A DNA stretch of 64,000 nucleotides from Colivivens sp963640465 (lineage in GTDB: Bacteria; Bacteroidota; Bacteroidia; Bacteroidales; Bacteroidaceae), in contig CAVHYP010000005.1 of NCBI GenBank assembly GCA_963640465.1, positions 4,508 to 68,507 on the forward strand, written 5' to 3'. How positions within the stretch are numbered: the stretch's first letter is position 1; each line of letters opens with the position of its first letter. A program made the translations under genes and the position numbers. The notes under the pieces are model-generated. The model was not told the origin of the DNA, did not search any database, and was given only the letters and a program-made list of their open reading frames with translations. Shown here piece after piece: positions 43,605 to 55,500 of this stretch.

Positions 43605-46600
43605 TTACAAGTTAATCTTAACGCCGAGAGTTATACTGCGACCAAAAGGAGTGTAGCCAGCATCGATTCCCTGAACCAATGATGAATTGCCACAAGACAC
43701 TTCTGGATCAGAGCCCAAGTACTTAGTGAATGTAAGCAAATTGTTTCCTGCTGCCCAAATGGTAAGTCCCTGAATGTATGTGTTGGATACTGGGAGCTTA
43801 TAGCTAAGGGTTACATTCTTCAGCTTCAAGTATGAACCGTCTTCAATCCAACGGTCTGAGAAACGAGAGTTACCCATCTCGTCATTGTAGACAGCTTGTG
43901 GAATATCTGTTGACTGACCCTCAGCCATCCAACGGCGGTTCATGGCAGTTGTCTGATTCAAGAAATCATTTCCACCTTCGAGAATTGAACGCTGATAGTT
44001 GTAAACATCATTTCCAACGCTGTAGTTAAAGTTGACGCCCAATGTCCAGTTCTTTCCGAACATGAAGGTTGCACGGATATTTCCATAGATATCTGGATTA
44101 GGATCACCGATGACATAGCGGTCATTCTCATCAATAATCTTGTCGCCATTCTTGTCAAGGAATATCATATCGCCGGCCTTGAAGTTAACCTTGTTGCCTG
44201 CATCATCAAGTATACNNNNNNNNNNGCCTGCTCTGTTGTTGAGAACACGCCATTTGTCTTGTAGCCATAGAATACTGAGAGTGGGCTTCCTACCTTAGTA
44301 AGGAGTGTAGCATTATAGTATTCTGACTCCATTGAGCTTACATTCTCAGGCAACTGAGTTACCTCATTCTTGTAATGACCGAGACTTGCAGCAAGCTCAA
44401 ACTTGAAGTTCTTCTCGTCTACGACCTTACCAGTCAATGCAACATCGAAGCCTTGGTTCTTCATTGCACCGTCATTGGTCCAATACTGCTTCTGTCCTGA
44501 AACATAAGCAATAGTTCCAAGTGTTACAAGATTGTTTGTCTTTGCATAGAAGTAATTGAACTTGGCATTCAAACGATTGTTGAAGAAGTTTCCTTCAATC
44601 CCTGCATTGAAACGGTTGGTAGTTTCCCAACGCAACTTGGCATTACCAATGTTTGTGATACCGATACCTACAACCTTATCCAAAAGGAACGCATTACTGC
44701 TCATGTAGGTGTATGCCGCATTGTTGTCGTATGAGTCGTTACCGACTGACTCAAATCCGGCATTTACCTTCAACATGTTCACAAGCTTACTTGAGTTAAA
44801 CCACTTCTCATTGCTGATTACCCATGTTCCCTGGATAGAAGGGAAGAATCCCCATCTAACACCAAACATCTTGACACCGGCATCAGCCTCGTCACCGAAG
44901 CGAGAAGAAGACTGAAGTGCAAATGAGCCCTGAAGGTAGTACTTCTCACGATAGTTGTAATCGAGGTTACCGTACCAAGAGATTGACTTCCATGTTTCAT
45001 CGGTACCAACGACACGGCGCTTGCCTGACGCATTGCCGAGTGAAGGAGTCTTATCGTTACCAGTACTGTAAGCATAGAGGTTTGAAGCCTTATAGTTGTC
45101 GTTCATATAGCGTACACCTGCAAATGCATCAAGACGATGCTTGCCGAGTGGGATTGCCCAATCGAAACGAGTGTCACTCATCAATGCCTTATGTGTTGAG
45201 AAGTTTGAACCCACCTCATTTTCGACAACACCGATATCCTGGATGTAGTATCTTGGCATACCGACAATTGCAGTGTAGTAGTTCTCATCGAAACTGTTGG
45301 TAGTATAGCTGAAACGCTCTTGCAATGTCATATTGGTCTTGATATGCCATACTGGAGTGATTGCGATATTCACGTTAGTATTGTCCGTACGGTTCTTGTT
45401 AAGAGCCTCTCCATTCTCGAGCAAACCAAGAGGGTTGGCAAGAGAAGCTGAGCTTCCGACTGCCTCGTCAAGGTAATCGTCTGCATCGGAAATGAAATGT
45501 GACATCACGCCGTTTGTTGCAAAGTCATAAGGAGCAACGAACGGAGACTTGATAAGAGCGAGGACATTTGGAGAAGAAACAGCATTGGTTTGGAATGTGC
45601 TAGTCAGACCATCATCTCTCAAGTCGCGCTTAAGGTTTGAATAAGAAACGTCGAAACGGGTAGTCAACTTGTCACTCAAGATAATGTCAGAGTTGAATCG
45701 AATGTGGAAACGGTCGATATCATTACGCTTAAGTGTTGACTTTGCAGACATGTATCCTACAGAAAGGTTGTAGTTGGCAACTTCGTCACCACCCTGGATA
45801 TTGATTCCATAGTTCTGCGAGAACGCTTCTCTGTAGACAACATCCTTCCAATCTGTGTTGTTGTGATACATATTATAATAATAGTAGTTAGGGTCAGTCT
45901 GCAAGAACTTGAAGTTCTCCAACTTGCTGTTGGTATTCTTCAAGAGTGCAGATGCATAAGACCTGTACTCGTCTGCATTCATCATGTCAGGCGTAGAAGG
46001 AACGAATTCGAAACCACCGCTGATATTTACATCAATGGTTGTCTTCATCGTAGTATTACGCTTGGTAGTGATAAGGATAACGCCATTGGCTGCCTGAGAA
46101 CCATAAATTGCAGAACCATTCTTCATAATCTTGATATCTGCAATGTCATCCATACTGAGTGAAGTCAACTGGTTGTTGAAGTAACCGTTGTGCATCATTG
46201 TTGAGCTGTACAACTGATCGTGGATCACACCATCAATCACAACCAATGGTTGAGAAGATGCATTGATAGAGTGAAAACCTTCAATAAACATGTTGACACC
46301 ATTTCCAATGATACCCGAGCGGGAAGCTGTATGAACATCTCCGCCCAAACGGTTCTGGATTTCCTGGTCTGCTGTAAAAGCTCCGTCCTCACCGAATCCA
46401 GATGTACCGACAACCTTTGAAGCACTGGTCTTGTCTGTATAGAGTCCAAGATATCTGTCTGTGTAGAGTTTGAAGTCCACGCCCTGAGAGCGGTCGTTGA
46501 TAGCAACCTGACCTAGATTGTAGCCTTCAAGCGCAGCAGACAATGATGTTACGAAAGTAGGAACACTAATCTTGTAGTTTCCCTCCTCATCTGTCATGGC

Positions 46601-46873
46601 AGTATAGAAGCTGTTATTGTAAGACTTAACTTTCACACCTGCCAAAGGTTCGCCAGTTGATGCATCGACAATCTTACCGGAAACCTCCATCATCGGATAT
46701 TTCTTGATTGATTTCTTTACTTTCTTTTTCACAGGAGCCTCTTCGATGACTTCGGTTCCCTCATCATCTTGCGCAGACATTGGAAGAACTCCTACGCAGA
46801 ATATCATAGTAGCAATTCCTGCTTTGCAGAAACGCAGCATATTGTTATTAAAATATGTTTTCATATAATTCAA
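43605..46873 (-). CDS. SusC/RagA-like TonB-dependent transporter, interrupted by an assembly gap
   Basis: The N-terminal part has a signal peptide (MIFCVGVLPMSAQ), a carboxypeptidase-regulatory-like beta domain (VSGKIVDASTGEPLAGVKVKSYNN near 65) and a plug with GNGVNMFIEGFHSINASSQPLVVIDG and GSAIYGSQAANGVILITTK. A beta-barrel follows. The frame runs to 44226, hits 10 Ns, and resumes after 44215 as ILDDAGNKVNFKAGDMIFLDKNGD, ending at 43605. Two bases are left over on each side of the Ns, so the true gap must be 2 modulo 3 to stay in frame; 10 Ns do not fit. The Ns are therefore a placeholder. One gene of roughly 1,085-1,090 residues is assumed, not a real pseudogene. Alternative start at 46864. 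Confidence 0.88.
44216..44225. other. Assembly gap (10 Ns) inside susC
   Basis: Ten N bases. The reading frames on either side need a number of bases equal to 2 modulo 3 between them, so the length is arbitrary. Confidence 0.95.
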
Positions 46874-46890
46874 TCTTTAGGAGTTAAACA

Positions 46891-48615
46891 CTATTCGTCT
46901 TTGTCGTCTTTGGCAGTCTTGTACACCTGGTACTCATCATCAGGCATTCCACTTGGACGGAAGAGAATACGGTCGAGAAGCATACGACGAGAGTAGTTCT
47001 TAGTCTGAGAAGAAGATACATAAGCCTGAATCTGAAGCAGGACTCCGACATTGGATGCATTCTTGTAGCACTCAGTAAATGTCTTTGTTCCAAGATAGAT
47101 GGTATCTACCTGATTTGGATCGCTTACAAAATTCTGACCGCCCTCAATAGGGTTCTTCAATGTCTCACTCTTTGAAGTTGGCAGTGAAGAGCTGGTATCA
47201 GTTGCTCTATTTGTACGATAGAACATATTGACACGGAACTGATAAGGTTTGAGAGAGTCTGTTTCCGCAACATCATTTCCATATTTCAAAGGTACAGTCA
47301 CGAGATACATGTCATATGTACCTGCAAGAGTTCCAGGAATATTGAATGCGATGTATGGCTGGGCAGAACTTGAAGATGGCTTAACATCAAGATAAGCGCG
47401 CTCAGACACCTTCAAAATTGAGTCATTTGCGGAAACCACATTGTATGTACAAGTCTTCGTGTAGGATTGGTTACCCTTTGCATCCTCATCTATATTGACA
47501 TTACCTGTTGCCTCTGCTTCCAACTCGATATCATGGAAGAATGCATCGTAGATAGAAGTTGGGAATGAATCTACAGTATAGATTATACCATTACTGCAAT
47601 TAATCTTATCATTGTATGAACCTGGAGCAAGAATACCTTCCTCTTTATAAGGATGGTAGAAAACATAATGGTCAGGGTTGTACTTACTGTAAGTGCTCGT
47701 AACCAATGAGTCCTCATCATGCAAGTTAGTGTTCATATTATAGAACAGAGTATTCAGAGTGTAGTAGTTTGCATAGAAATTCTGCAAAGAGTCTCTACCG
47801 TCCTCATGTATGTTATAATTGAAATACTTCTTGATGAGATTCAAGCGGTTTGTATATGCCTCATTGCTTGGAATGATTGCCATATAGTTGGAGTCCTCAC
47901 GCAAGATGTAAGCATCCAAACGTTGCATCAACTTATTGCTGTTGATAGTGACTGAGTCTACATAAATGCGGTTTCCATCTTCGTCAACACCACGGTAAAC
48001 ACTACGGCCGACATCCAAAGAGTCTTTGTCGTAATATGAAAGCATTCCGTATATTGAGTCCATACCTGCAGTCACGGCCATTTCCTCATATATATTTGGA
48101 TGGAACGGAAGTTCGCCATTCAATTTATAGAGAATACCATTGTTGCAAACAGTTTCAGTCTCCAATGTTTTTACTGAGTCTGCGCTTACAACTCCGTTTT
48201 GGAGTGTAATGTTCTTCTTGTTCAAGAGGGGAACTGTCTGCTTATGTATCGTTGAAGAGTAATTGAAACGTGCCATGTGGTTCTTCACGAAACGAGTAAT
48301 AACATTGTCCTTGTGGCCTACATTGATTTCATTCAACAAGCTGTCTTTATTGAATGAGTCATTGACTGGGGCAAACACAGTTATTATCTGGCTTTCATCA
48401 AGCAGGGCGTCATAACCAGTTGCATCGATGATTTGAACAAAATCACTCAGTCTGGAATCCGACTTCAACTGCTCATAAATGGTTACATCCACTTTGTTTC
48501 CATTGATAGTGGAGTTATAGTGGTCGTCCCATGTATCTGAACAGGAGTAGCAGGCAAGAATACCTGCCATTGCTACAACTCCTGTGCGGATTGATAATTT
48601 TATATTCTTTCTCAT
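46891..48615 (-). CDS. Fasciclin (FAS1)-domain lipoprotein, short form
   Basis: This 574-residue lipoprotein has signal VVAMAGILACYSC followed by SDTWDDHYN. FAS1 features are SDFVQIIDATGYDALLDESQIITVFAPVNDSFNK near 60-95, NHMARFNY and NGILYKLNGELPFHPNIYE, and a second FAS1-like unit from about 200 to 385 (AIIPSNEAYTNRL). The C-terminal 160 residues form a beta-rich domain (AYLDVKPSSSSAQPYIAFNIPGTLAGTYDMYLV) that may bind carbohydrate. FAS1 domains mediate adhesion to protein or sugar. Anchored in the outer membrane, between a longer FAS1 protein and susC. Confidence 0.82.
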   Translation of the reverse strand: MRKNIKLSIRTGVVAMAGILACYSCSDTWDDHYNSTINGNKVDVTIYEQLKSDSRLSDFVQIIDATGYDALLDESQIITVFAPVNDSFNKDSLLNEINVGHKDNVITRFVKNHMARFNYSSTIHKQTVPLLNKKNITLQNGVVSADSVKTLETETVCNNGILYKLNGELPFHPNIYEEMAVTAGMDSIYGMLSYYDKDSLDVGRSVYRGVDEDGNRIYVDSVTINSNKLMQRLDAYILREDSNYMAIIPSNEAYTNRLNLIKKYFNYNIHEDGRDSLQNFYANYYTLNTLFYNMNTNLHDEDSLVTSTYSKYNPDHYVFYHPYKEEGILAPGSYNDKINCSNGIIYTVDSFPTSIYDAFFHDIELEAEATGNVNIDEDAKGNQSYTKTCTYNVVSANDSILKVSERAYLDVKPSSSSAQPYIAFNIPGTLAGTYDMYLVTVPLKYGNDVAETDSLKPYQFRVNMFYRTNRATDTSSSLPTSKSETLKNPIEGGQNFVSDPNQVDTIYLGTKTFTECYKNASNVGVLLQIQAYVSSSQTKNYSRRMLLDRILFRPSGMPDDEYQVYKTAKDDKDE

Positions 48616-48637
48616 AAACGAAAATTATATTTGACGA

Positions 48638-50698
48638 TTAATACTTGTCCTCTGGATAGAGTTCATTGTTGTATACACTTCTAGGACAGAGTTCAATATA
48701 GTCGAATGCAAGTGTACCGTTTGTTGATTCAAGCTTTTGCTGAATACGCACATAGTGTTCGGTCTTACCATCCGAGTGGAATGTGGCGAACACATGACGC
48801 AGAGTATTGCTGTAAGTACGGAAGTAACCAGGAGAACCTGTTCCGTCAGCACCGATGTTACCATAACTTGCAGGACCCTTCATCCAACCACGATTGTGCA
48901 AAGCCTTGTCGTATGCCGCGATAGCCTCATCATCACCGAGATCACTGTCGCTCCTCCAACCGATGCTTGCATTAGTTCCAGAGATACGCATATCAAGTGG
49001 GATACCACAAGGTGCACCATCGAGATAAGCCTGTACAATACCACGGTTAGAGAAACTGATACAAGTAGCCAAACGGAACTCATAATCACCCTCTGGTACT
49101 GGAGGCAACTTGAATGTGATATCATACATACCGCATATTGTAACCTCATCTCCTTGGTATGACCAGAAGCTCAAATAACGAGGACGAACATGGAGATGGG
49201 TTGTAACATCTGAATAAGTAAAGTACTTTGCAGAACCCGCCTTGAATCCAAGACAAGTATTGATATTTGTCTTAGGATTGGTATCTGCTGACCATACACC
49301 ATACTCACCTGGACGGCTTGATGCGCCACCGGTTCCTCTTACTGAGTGACCACGGGCACCGCTTGTCATGAAGTCTGGAGAAAGAGTTGATGCATCCATA
49401 CGAAGACGTTCGTTAAGCACCACTTCCTGAGTATTCCTTCCATAATCAATCATATCAGTAATATAATGGTAAACTCCATTGACTGCTGTTTGATTGACAG
49501 AGGCTTCACTAGGAGAAAGGATCTTAGCACCTGCCACAAACACGCCACGCGAATCCTTACGGTTCTGGACACCACGACGGTTTACATAACGTCCTGCCTG
49601 CGATCCAGACGGATAAGAAATTTTCATTAGTGAGTAAGGCATCATTGTTTCATACCAATCGGCTACGTCCCAATGACGACGGTCGAAGCAATTAAGTGCG
49701 AGATTGTCGACTGTCAAATTATTATAGGATGCACGACGATCGAGGAAGTGATAAGAGATAAAACGGTTCAATGAATTGCGACGGTCAGTCTCATCTGTCA
49801 CGTCAGCATCATCCGGATACATCTCATCATAAACCGTCTTTGCGTGCTCTCTGAGGTCATCAATAGTATAGATACCACGCATGGCAAATACATCGTTTGT
49901 TTCAATAAAGGCTGTATATCCATAATAACGTTTCTTCATATATTGGACGTTATCATATTCGGTTGCAGTAGAGAAAGTATGTCCCACCTCTGTAGAGTCG
50001 TAATCATCACAACTGTAACCCTCATCAATGTAGTTCATCATCGAGTCATTCAGATGTGTCAACAGATAAGCCTGATAGAAGAGAGAGATTGTAGAATCCT
50101 TAGCCAACAGGTCAGGAAGCATCTCTGTTGTTGCGTCAATAACCATGTCGACTGTATGTACAACTCCATTCTCAACAGAGTCGTCTGCAAGAATAATCTG
50201 CGCGCTCTTATTAATGAAATATGCAATTTGGATCTTACCTGGCTCAGATATAGAGTCAGAGTCACAAGTTATAGTAAGATAACGGTCCAACATATTCATA
50301 TTAGGCAGAGTGGCATTTGAGAATTCAGTTGTAAAGTAAGCAGAATTCTCAATGATATGGGTTGCAGCGATTGTGTCGCAATCCTCCACGGAGAGTTCAT
50401 CGACAGAAGTCAGTCCCTTACCTGCAAGATACTTGTTGATTGCATTGTTAGTAGGAGCAAACACTGTATATGAGCCGTATGTGCCAAGAAGGTCGAAACT
50501 AACCAAGTTGGATTTCTGAATGATTGACACGAACTCACTATACGTTTCAGGGTCGTTAGTGAGATATGTGTTTGCCATATCTCCCTTTGCAGTGTAGTAG
50601 TTCTCCACACCCGGATCATCAGAACAGCTTGCGAACAAAGCAACAACTGCCATTACTACAACCGCAATATATTTGTTTTTAAACATTACTGATTTCAT
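48638..50698 (-). CDS. Fasciclin (FAS1)-domain lipoprotein, middle form
   Basis: This 686-residue lipoprotein has signal VVVMAVVALFASC. FAS1 unit 1 is at about 45-190 (TYSEFVSIIQKSNLVSFDLLGTYGSYTVFAPTNNAINKYL, and ATHIIENSAYF). Unit 2 at about 205-445 has TAFIETNDVFAMRGI, FISYHFLDRRASYNNLTVDN and TAVNGVYHYITDMI. The last 190 residues form a jellyroll-like domain (HLHVRPRYLSFWSYQGDEV, VPEGDYEFRLATCISFSNRGIVQAYLDG). The protein lies between a susD and another FAS1 gene, 2 bases after the susD stop. Ligand unknown. Confidence 0.82.
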   Translation of the reverse strand: MKSVMFKNKYIAVVVMAVVALFASCSDDPGVENYYTAKGDMANTYLTNDPETYSEFVSIIQKSNLVSFDLLGTYGSYTVFAPTNNAINKYLAGKGLTSVDELSVEDCDTIAATHIIENSAYFTTEFSNATLPNMNMLDRYLTITCDSDSISEPGKIQIAYFINKSAQIILADDSVENGVVHTVDMVIDATTEMLPDLLAKDSTISLFYQAYLLTHLNDSMMNYIDEGYSCDDYDSTEVGHTFSTATEYDNVQYMKKRYYGYTAFIETNDVFAMRGIYTIDDLREHAKTVYDEMYPDDADVTDETDRRNSLNRFISYHFLDRRASYNNLTVDNLALNCFDRRHWDVADWYETMMPYSLMKISYPSGSQAGRYVNRRGVQNRKDSRGVFVAGAKILSPSEASVNQTAVNGVYHYITDMIDYGRNTQEVVLNERLRMDASTLSPDFMTSGARGHSVRGTGGASSRPGEYGVWSADTNPKTNINTCLGFKAGSAKYFTYSDVTTHLHVRPRYLSFWSYQGDEVTICGMYDITFKLPPVPEGDYEFRLATCISFSNRGIVQAYLDGAPCGIPLDMRISGTNASIGWRSDSDLGDDEAIAAYDKALHNRGWMKGPASYGNIGADGTGSPGYFRTYSNTLRHVFATFHSDGKTEHYVRIQQKLESTNGTLAFDYIELCPRSVYNNELYPEDKY

Positions 50699-50700
50699 AA

Positions 50701-52563
50701 TTAAAAATTTCTTTCATTTTTCTTTTCCTTATCATAAGCTGGGTTCTGAATGAGGAGAGGATTACGCTCCAACTCATCATGGTGGTATGGCATATAGAGG
50801 AACTCTATCATTGCCATCTTAATTCCCATTGCAGCAGAGTTTGAAGTGTATTTACTGCTTATCTTACCAGAGACATAAGTTGTATTTCCCTCACGGCGTG
50901 CACGACGGAGCAAATCGTAGAAGCGTTTGCCTTCGAATAAGAGTTCACGGCGGCGCTCATCACCGACAAGATTGTCATACATTGTCTTACTCAGCAAGGA
51001 TGCTTTCTTAGGACGGGCATCAGCTGTGGCATTAGGAGCAGAACGCATGTATATGGCTTCGACAATATTGAATGCATCATCATAGTACTCAACAGAGGTT
51101 GAATATACATTGCCATAAGCAGCACGAGTCTTAGCTGGATTTGTTTCTTCGCTAACAGTATCTGCCACATATGTATCAATGTAGTCAGCGAGCTGAACTT
51201 CAGCCTCGGCCTTCATGAGCATGATGTCTGTCAAACGATAAATAATCCAGTTTGCATAATTCTGAGTCCTCGGAGTGTAAGTTGTTTTCTTATATCCTTT
51301 TTCCCAAGTAGTAGCAGAACCGACATTTACAGTCATCTGCGAACAAACATACTTTGCAATAGAGAATGAAGATGATTCATCCCACTTGAAGTATTCCTGG
51401 CTACGAAAATCGTAAGAAGTGAATACCTTGGCATTATCATAATCATAAGTTCCGGAAGCCGTTGCAGAAAGCATATTTTCGTTTCCTGCCAGATAAGCGC
51501 CATTATCAAAACCTGAATCATTATCTCCGTACATGGCTGCTACAGCCGAGTTTTTTGTACCCTGAGCAGTCTCATTTGAAGAGAATGACAATTCAAAGAC
51601 ACTTTCGAAAGAATGTCCGGTACCGAATATCAGATTATAAGCCTTGGCTGTAGTTCCCTGGCCTGAAGCCTGATCGGATGACGACCATTCCTGAATAAGA
51701 GGATAACCATACTTTGAATAGATATCCGGATCAATCTGACGTCTCAGTGAACCATAACGGTCTTCCTTATACTCATCAACCTTTGACTGAATAACCTTAT
51801 CGCAGTATTCAACACACTTGAGATAAAGTGAATTGCGCTGTGCAGGATCTAGTGCTGCATCGGAAGCTCTCCACAGATACATATCTGCCAACAAAGCATA
51901 AACTGCATTACGAGATATCTTGCCAGAATTTTCTTTCTCTTCCACATACCTCTTAGGTGCATATACACCATTCTGCTCAAGATCCATGATCAATGTATCA
52001 AGAATCAGTCCATCGTCTGTGGCAGGGATAACATAGTTCTGGTCATCTTCAATTGATGCCTCAGTAGAGAACGGCACATCACCGAATGTTCGAATCAGAT
52101 AGAAATAGCAAAGAGCACGTATCGTCTTCACCTCTGCCAATGCCTGTTTAAGGTCTGACTCAGTGAAGTTCGGGTCACGTTCCTGTACAATCGGAGCATA
52201 CTTTTCTACGGTGTTACACCTATTTATTATAGTATAGAAAGATGCCCAGTTACAGTATGAGTTGGTCTCAAGTGTATTTCCATTAAGGATATATTTCAGG
52301 TCGTTGCCTGCACTGGAAATTCTCTTTCCCTCCTTAATGTTATCAGAACGGCACTCTCCCCATACAATCATACGGTTCACGATGTCGCTTGAAGTCAAAC
52401 CCTGATAGCAGGAAGTGACAACACTATTGACATCATCCTTATTAGTCCAATAGTTCTCAAGGATAATCGTATCCAATGGGAGCAGCTCCACATCGCAAGA
52501 GACCAATGCCATACTTGCACATGCTGCCAATCCTATTGCCCTTATATTTTTATATAATTTCAT
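50701..52563 (-). CDS. SusD/RagB-like nutrient-binding lipoprotein (first pair)
   Basis: From the ATG at 52563 (MKLYKNIRAIGLAACAS) the protein has 620 residues with lipoprotein signal ending ALVSC. Conserved parts are FYTIINRCNTVEKYAPIVQERDPNFTESDLKQALAEVKTIRALCYFYLIRTFGDVPF near 105-165 and the C-terminal ERRRELLFEGKRFYDLLRRARREGN that ends most SusD proteins. It starts 13 bases after its susC stop. An upstream in-frame start at 52590 overlaps susC and was rejected. No CAZyme genes adjoin it. Confidence 0.94.
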   Translation of the reverse strand: MKLYKNIRAIGLAACASMALVSCDVELLPLDTIILENYWTNKDDVNSVVTSCYQGLTSSDIVNRMIVWGECRSDNIKEGKRISSAGNDLKYILNGNTLETNSYCNWASFYTIINRCNTVEKYAPIVQERDPNFTESDLKQALAEVKTIRALCYFYLIRTFGDVPFSTEASIEDDQNYVIPATDDGLILDTLIMDLEQNGVYAPKRYVEEKENSGKISRNAVYALLADMYLWRASDAALDPAQRNSLYLKCVEYCDKVIQSKVDEYKEDRYGSLRRQIDPDIYSKYGYPLIQEWSSSDQASGQGTTAKAYNLIFGTGHSFESVFELSFSSNETAQGTKNSAVAAMYGDNDSGFDNGAYLAGNENMLSATASGTYDYDNAKVFTSYDFRSQEYFKWDESSSFSIAKYVCSQMTVNVGSATTWEKGYKKTTYTPRTQNYANWIIYRLTDIMLMKAEAEVQLADYIDTYVADTVSEETNPAKTRAAYGNVYSTSVEYYDDAFNIVEAIYMRSAPNATADARPKKASLLSKTMYDNLVGDERRRELLFEGKRFYDLLRRARREGNTTYVSGKISSKYTSNSAAMGIKMAMIEFLYMPYHHDELERNPLLIQNPAYDKEKKNERNF

Positions 52564-52576
52564 TGTCTTTGATTTA

Positions 52577-55500
52577 TTAGAATCCAACATTTAAATTAAG
52601 AGTAAATGACTTCGCGCGTGGAGTACGTCCTGAGTCAGTTGCTGCTGAGTAACCACTCTGAGAGATTTCAGGATCAACACCTGAGTACTTTGTCAGAATG
52701 AACAGGTTGTTCAAGTTGAGGTAAGCCGCCAAACTTCTGATACCAAACTGCTTCAAGAAGGTTGGTTTGAAGTTATAAGAGAAACTTACATAGTTGCAAC
52801 GCAGATATGATGCATCTTCAATAAAACGGTCGGATGCAAGCCAGTTGTAACCGTAGTTGTACAATGCTCTTGGTATCTCAGTTACATCACCTTCGTTGTG
52901 CCAACGCCAGTTGACTGCACGTGACTGGTTGTTGTTGTTATACATGTTCTCGGCATTCATACGAGCTGAGTTGACAACCTTCTGACCGAGACGGTAAACG
53001 AACTGAACATTAACTCCAAAGTCCTTATACTTGAACTTGAATCCGAAACCACCATTCAGTTTTGGAAGTGAAGATCCGAGGTAGACAATATCAAGCTCAT
53101 TGATTTCACCATCGTGGTTTACATCCTCATATTTGGCATCACCACCCTTAAACTGATAGTTTACACCACTGTAATTGAATACCATATCCTTGGTATTACC
53201 GCTTTGGTTGAGGATAACCTCTCCCTCTGCATTACGTGCAACAGGTGCATCAGGTCCACTTACTCCAGGAACCTCTTCTGCACTATACTCACTGTATGCA
53301 TACACGCCCTTATAGCGGAAACCATAGATAGAACCGATTGGGTTGTTGATTTGCACACGAGACAAGTACTGACCGTTTGAGTAGTTGAACTCTGAGTTAT
53401 ATCCATCAAGAATGATTGAATTCATCTCAAGGATACGGTTACGGTTGTTAGAGAATGACATGTTGAAATCCATTGAGAAGTTACCTCTCTTGATGATGCG
53501 GTTACCATTGATGTTGAACTCCCAACCTGTATTACGGACCTTACCGGTAAGTCTTGCAGGAATGTTTGCGAAACCTGAAGAATAAGGTATTGGGTAAGAA
53601 GCGACCTGCTCAGATTTGTTTGTATAAACCTGAACGTCACCGGTAATCTTGTCATTCAAGAAACCGAAGTAAGAACCAATATTCCAAGTATCCTGGTTAG
53701 CAGGACGAATGACAGACAAACGAATCTGCTGAGGAGCAACAGCTGTAACTCCCATGTACGAACCAGTTGAACTGTATGTGCTATACATAGATGTTGCACC
53801 ACCTGTCGGACGACCTGAACGGCCCCAGCCCACAGAAAGTGACAACATGTCGACCCAATCAAGCTTCTCCATGAATTTCTCATCAGAGATATTCCAACGA
53901 CCTGATATTCCATAGTAAGCACCCCAGTTCTTTGGGTTACCATTTGACTTATCAAAACGTGCTGTGAAATCGAACACATACTTACCACGGAAAGCATAGT
54001 GAGTCTGGAATGCGAAGTTTTCTGACTTTGAACGGCCATAACCAGAATTGAAGCTTGAAATAACACCACCGGCAAGAGCAGAAGTGATATCACCAGTTGC
54101 TATCCATTTACGGGAAAGAGACTGTGAAGAGCTGCTTCCTGAACCATACTCACCACGAAGAAGGATTTGCATTGCATGGTCTCTGTTGTGGAAATATGGA
54201 ACATAAGTCAAACTGTGACGGGTCGTGAAGCTGTTGCTCTTGCTCTGACTTGTTGAAGCAAGGTTTGAACTACCACCAGTCCAGCCGCTAGTCTGAAGCT
54301 CAGAAGGACTGAATGACTTATTGTCAGAGTTTGATACATTGAAGTTAACCTGACCTTGATAAGTGAGTCGGTGTGAATCACCGGTAGTACCCAATATATC
54401 ATATCTGAAGATAAACTCAGGAGACAAATTCAATTGGTTGTAACGTGTCTTCTGCAAATAAGCTTTAGCCACAGGGTTGGCAATGCCAAGTTGGTCACTG
54501 AGTTGAGATGAAGTATATTCCCTCTGCATGATATAGTAATCACCAGTAGAAACATCATTTTCATCTTCCTCATATACAGCAACGTTTGGCATCTTCTGGT
54601 ATGCAATACCGAGCAAACCCTTATCGCAATCCTTCTTGTCTGTATAAGACAAACTGAAGTTGGTCTGAACTGTGATACGACTTGAGATGTAGTAGTCAAG
54701 GGCTACACGAGTAGTGAAACGGTTAAGTCTCTCATTAATGGCGGCACCCTTCTGAGAGTCATAACCACCAGAAACACGGAAACGGGCTTTTTCACCACCA
54801 CCAGTGATTGAAACATAGTGCTGGTGATATTGTCCGAACTGTTTTACTTCCTTCTCCCAGTTTGTATTGTTGTTGAACATGTTGTACTGAGAATAGTTCT
54901 TATCGTAGTTGATTTCTGGAATATAAGAACTTGAAGTATTGTCAGCGATAGAGCTGTTCAAAGTCGGATTGAAGTAAGCCTCCTTCAAGAACATTGTGTA
55001 GTCGTCACCATTGAGCACCTTCATTCCTTCAGGCTGCCATGTACCAGTGAAACGATAAGAGTAGTTCACACGAGTGTTACCCTTCTGACCACGTTTTGTC
55101 TTGATTTCGATAACGCCGTTTGCGCCATGGGCACCCCAGATGGCTGTTGCAGATGCATCCTTCAACACTGTGATACTCTCGATATCCTCTGGATTGACCT
55201 GCAGGAGTTCTGCGAATCGCTCCTCTGTTGCAGAGCTATAATCGAAGTCGTCAGACACATCCTCTTCCCAGATATTGCCATTGACAACAATCAGAGGCTC
55301 AGCGTTACCTGTGATAGTACTTACACCACGAAGACGCATTGTAGTACCGGCACCAAGGCTACCTGAGTTCATCACGATATCAAGTCCGGAGATACGTCCC
55401 TGAAGAGCTTCATCAACAGAAGTAAGTGCAAGACCTTCGAACTCTTTCATATCGATTGTCTGCTGAGCAGTTGAAATCTCAGTCACAGGAATTTGAAGTC

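Noticed and set aside
43605..44168. Independent short outer-membrane protein gene
   Set aside because: It is the in-family C-terminal end of the SusC gene cut by the assembly gap.
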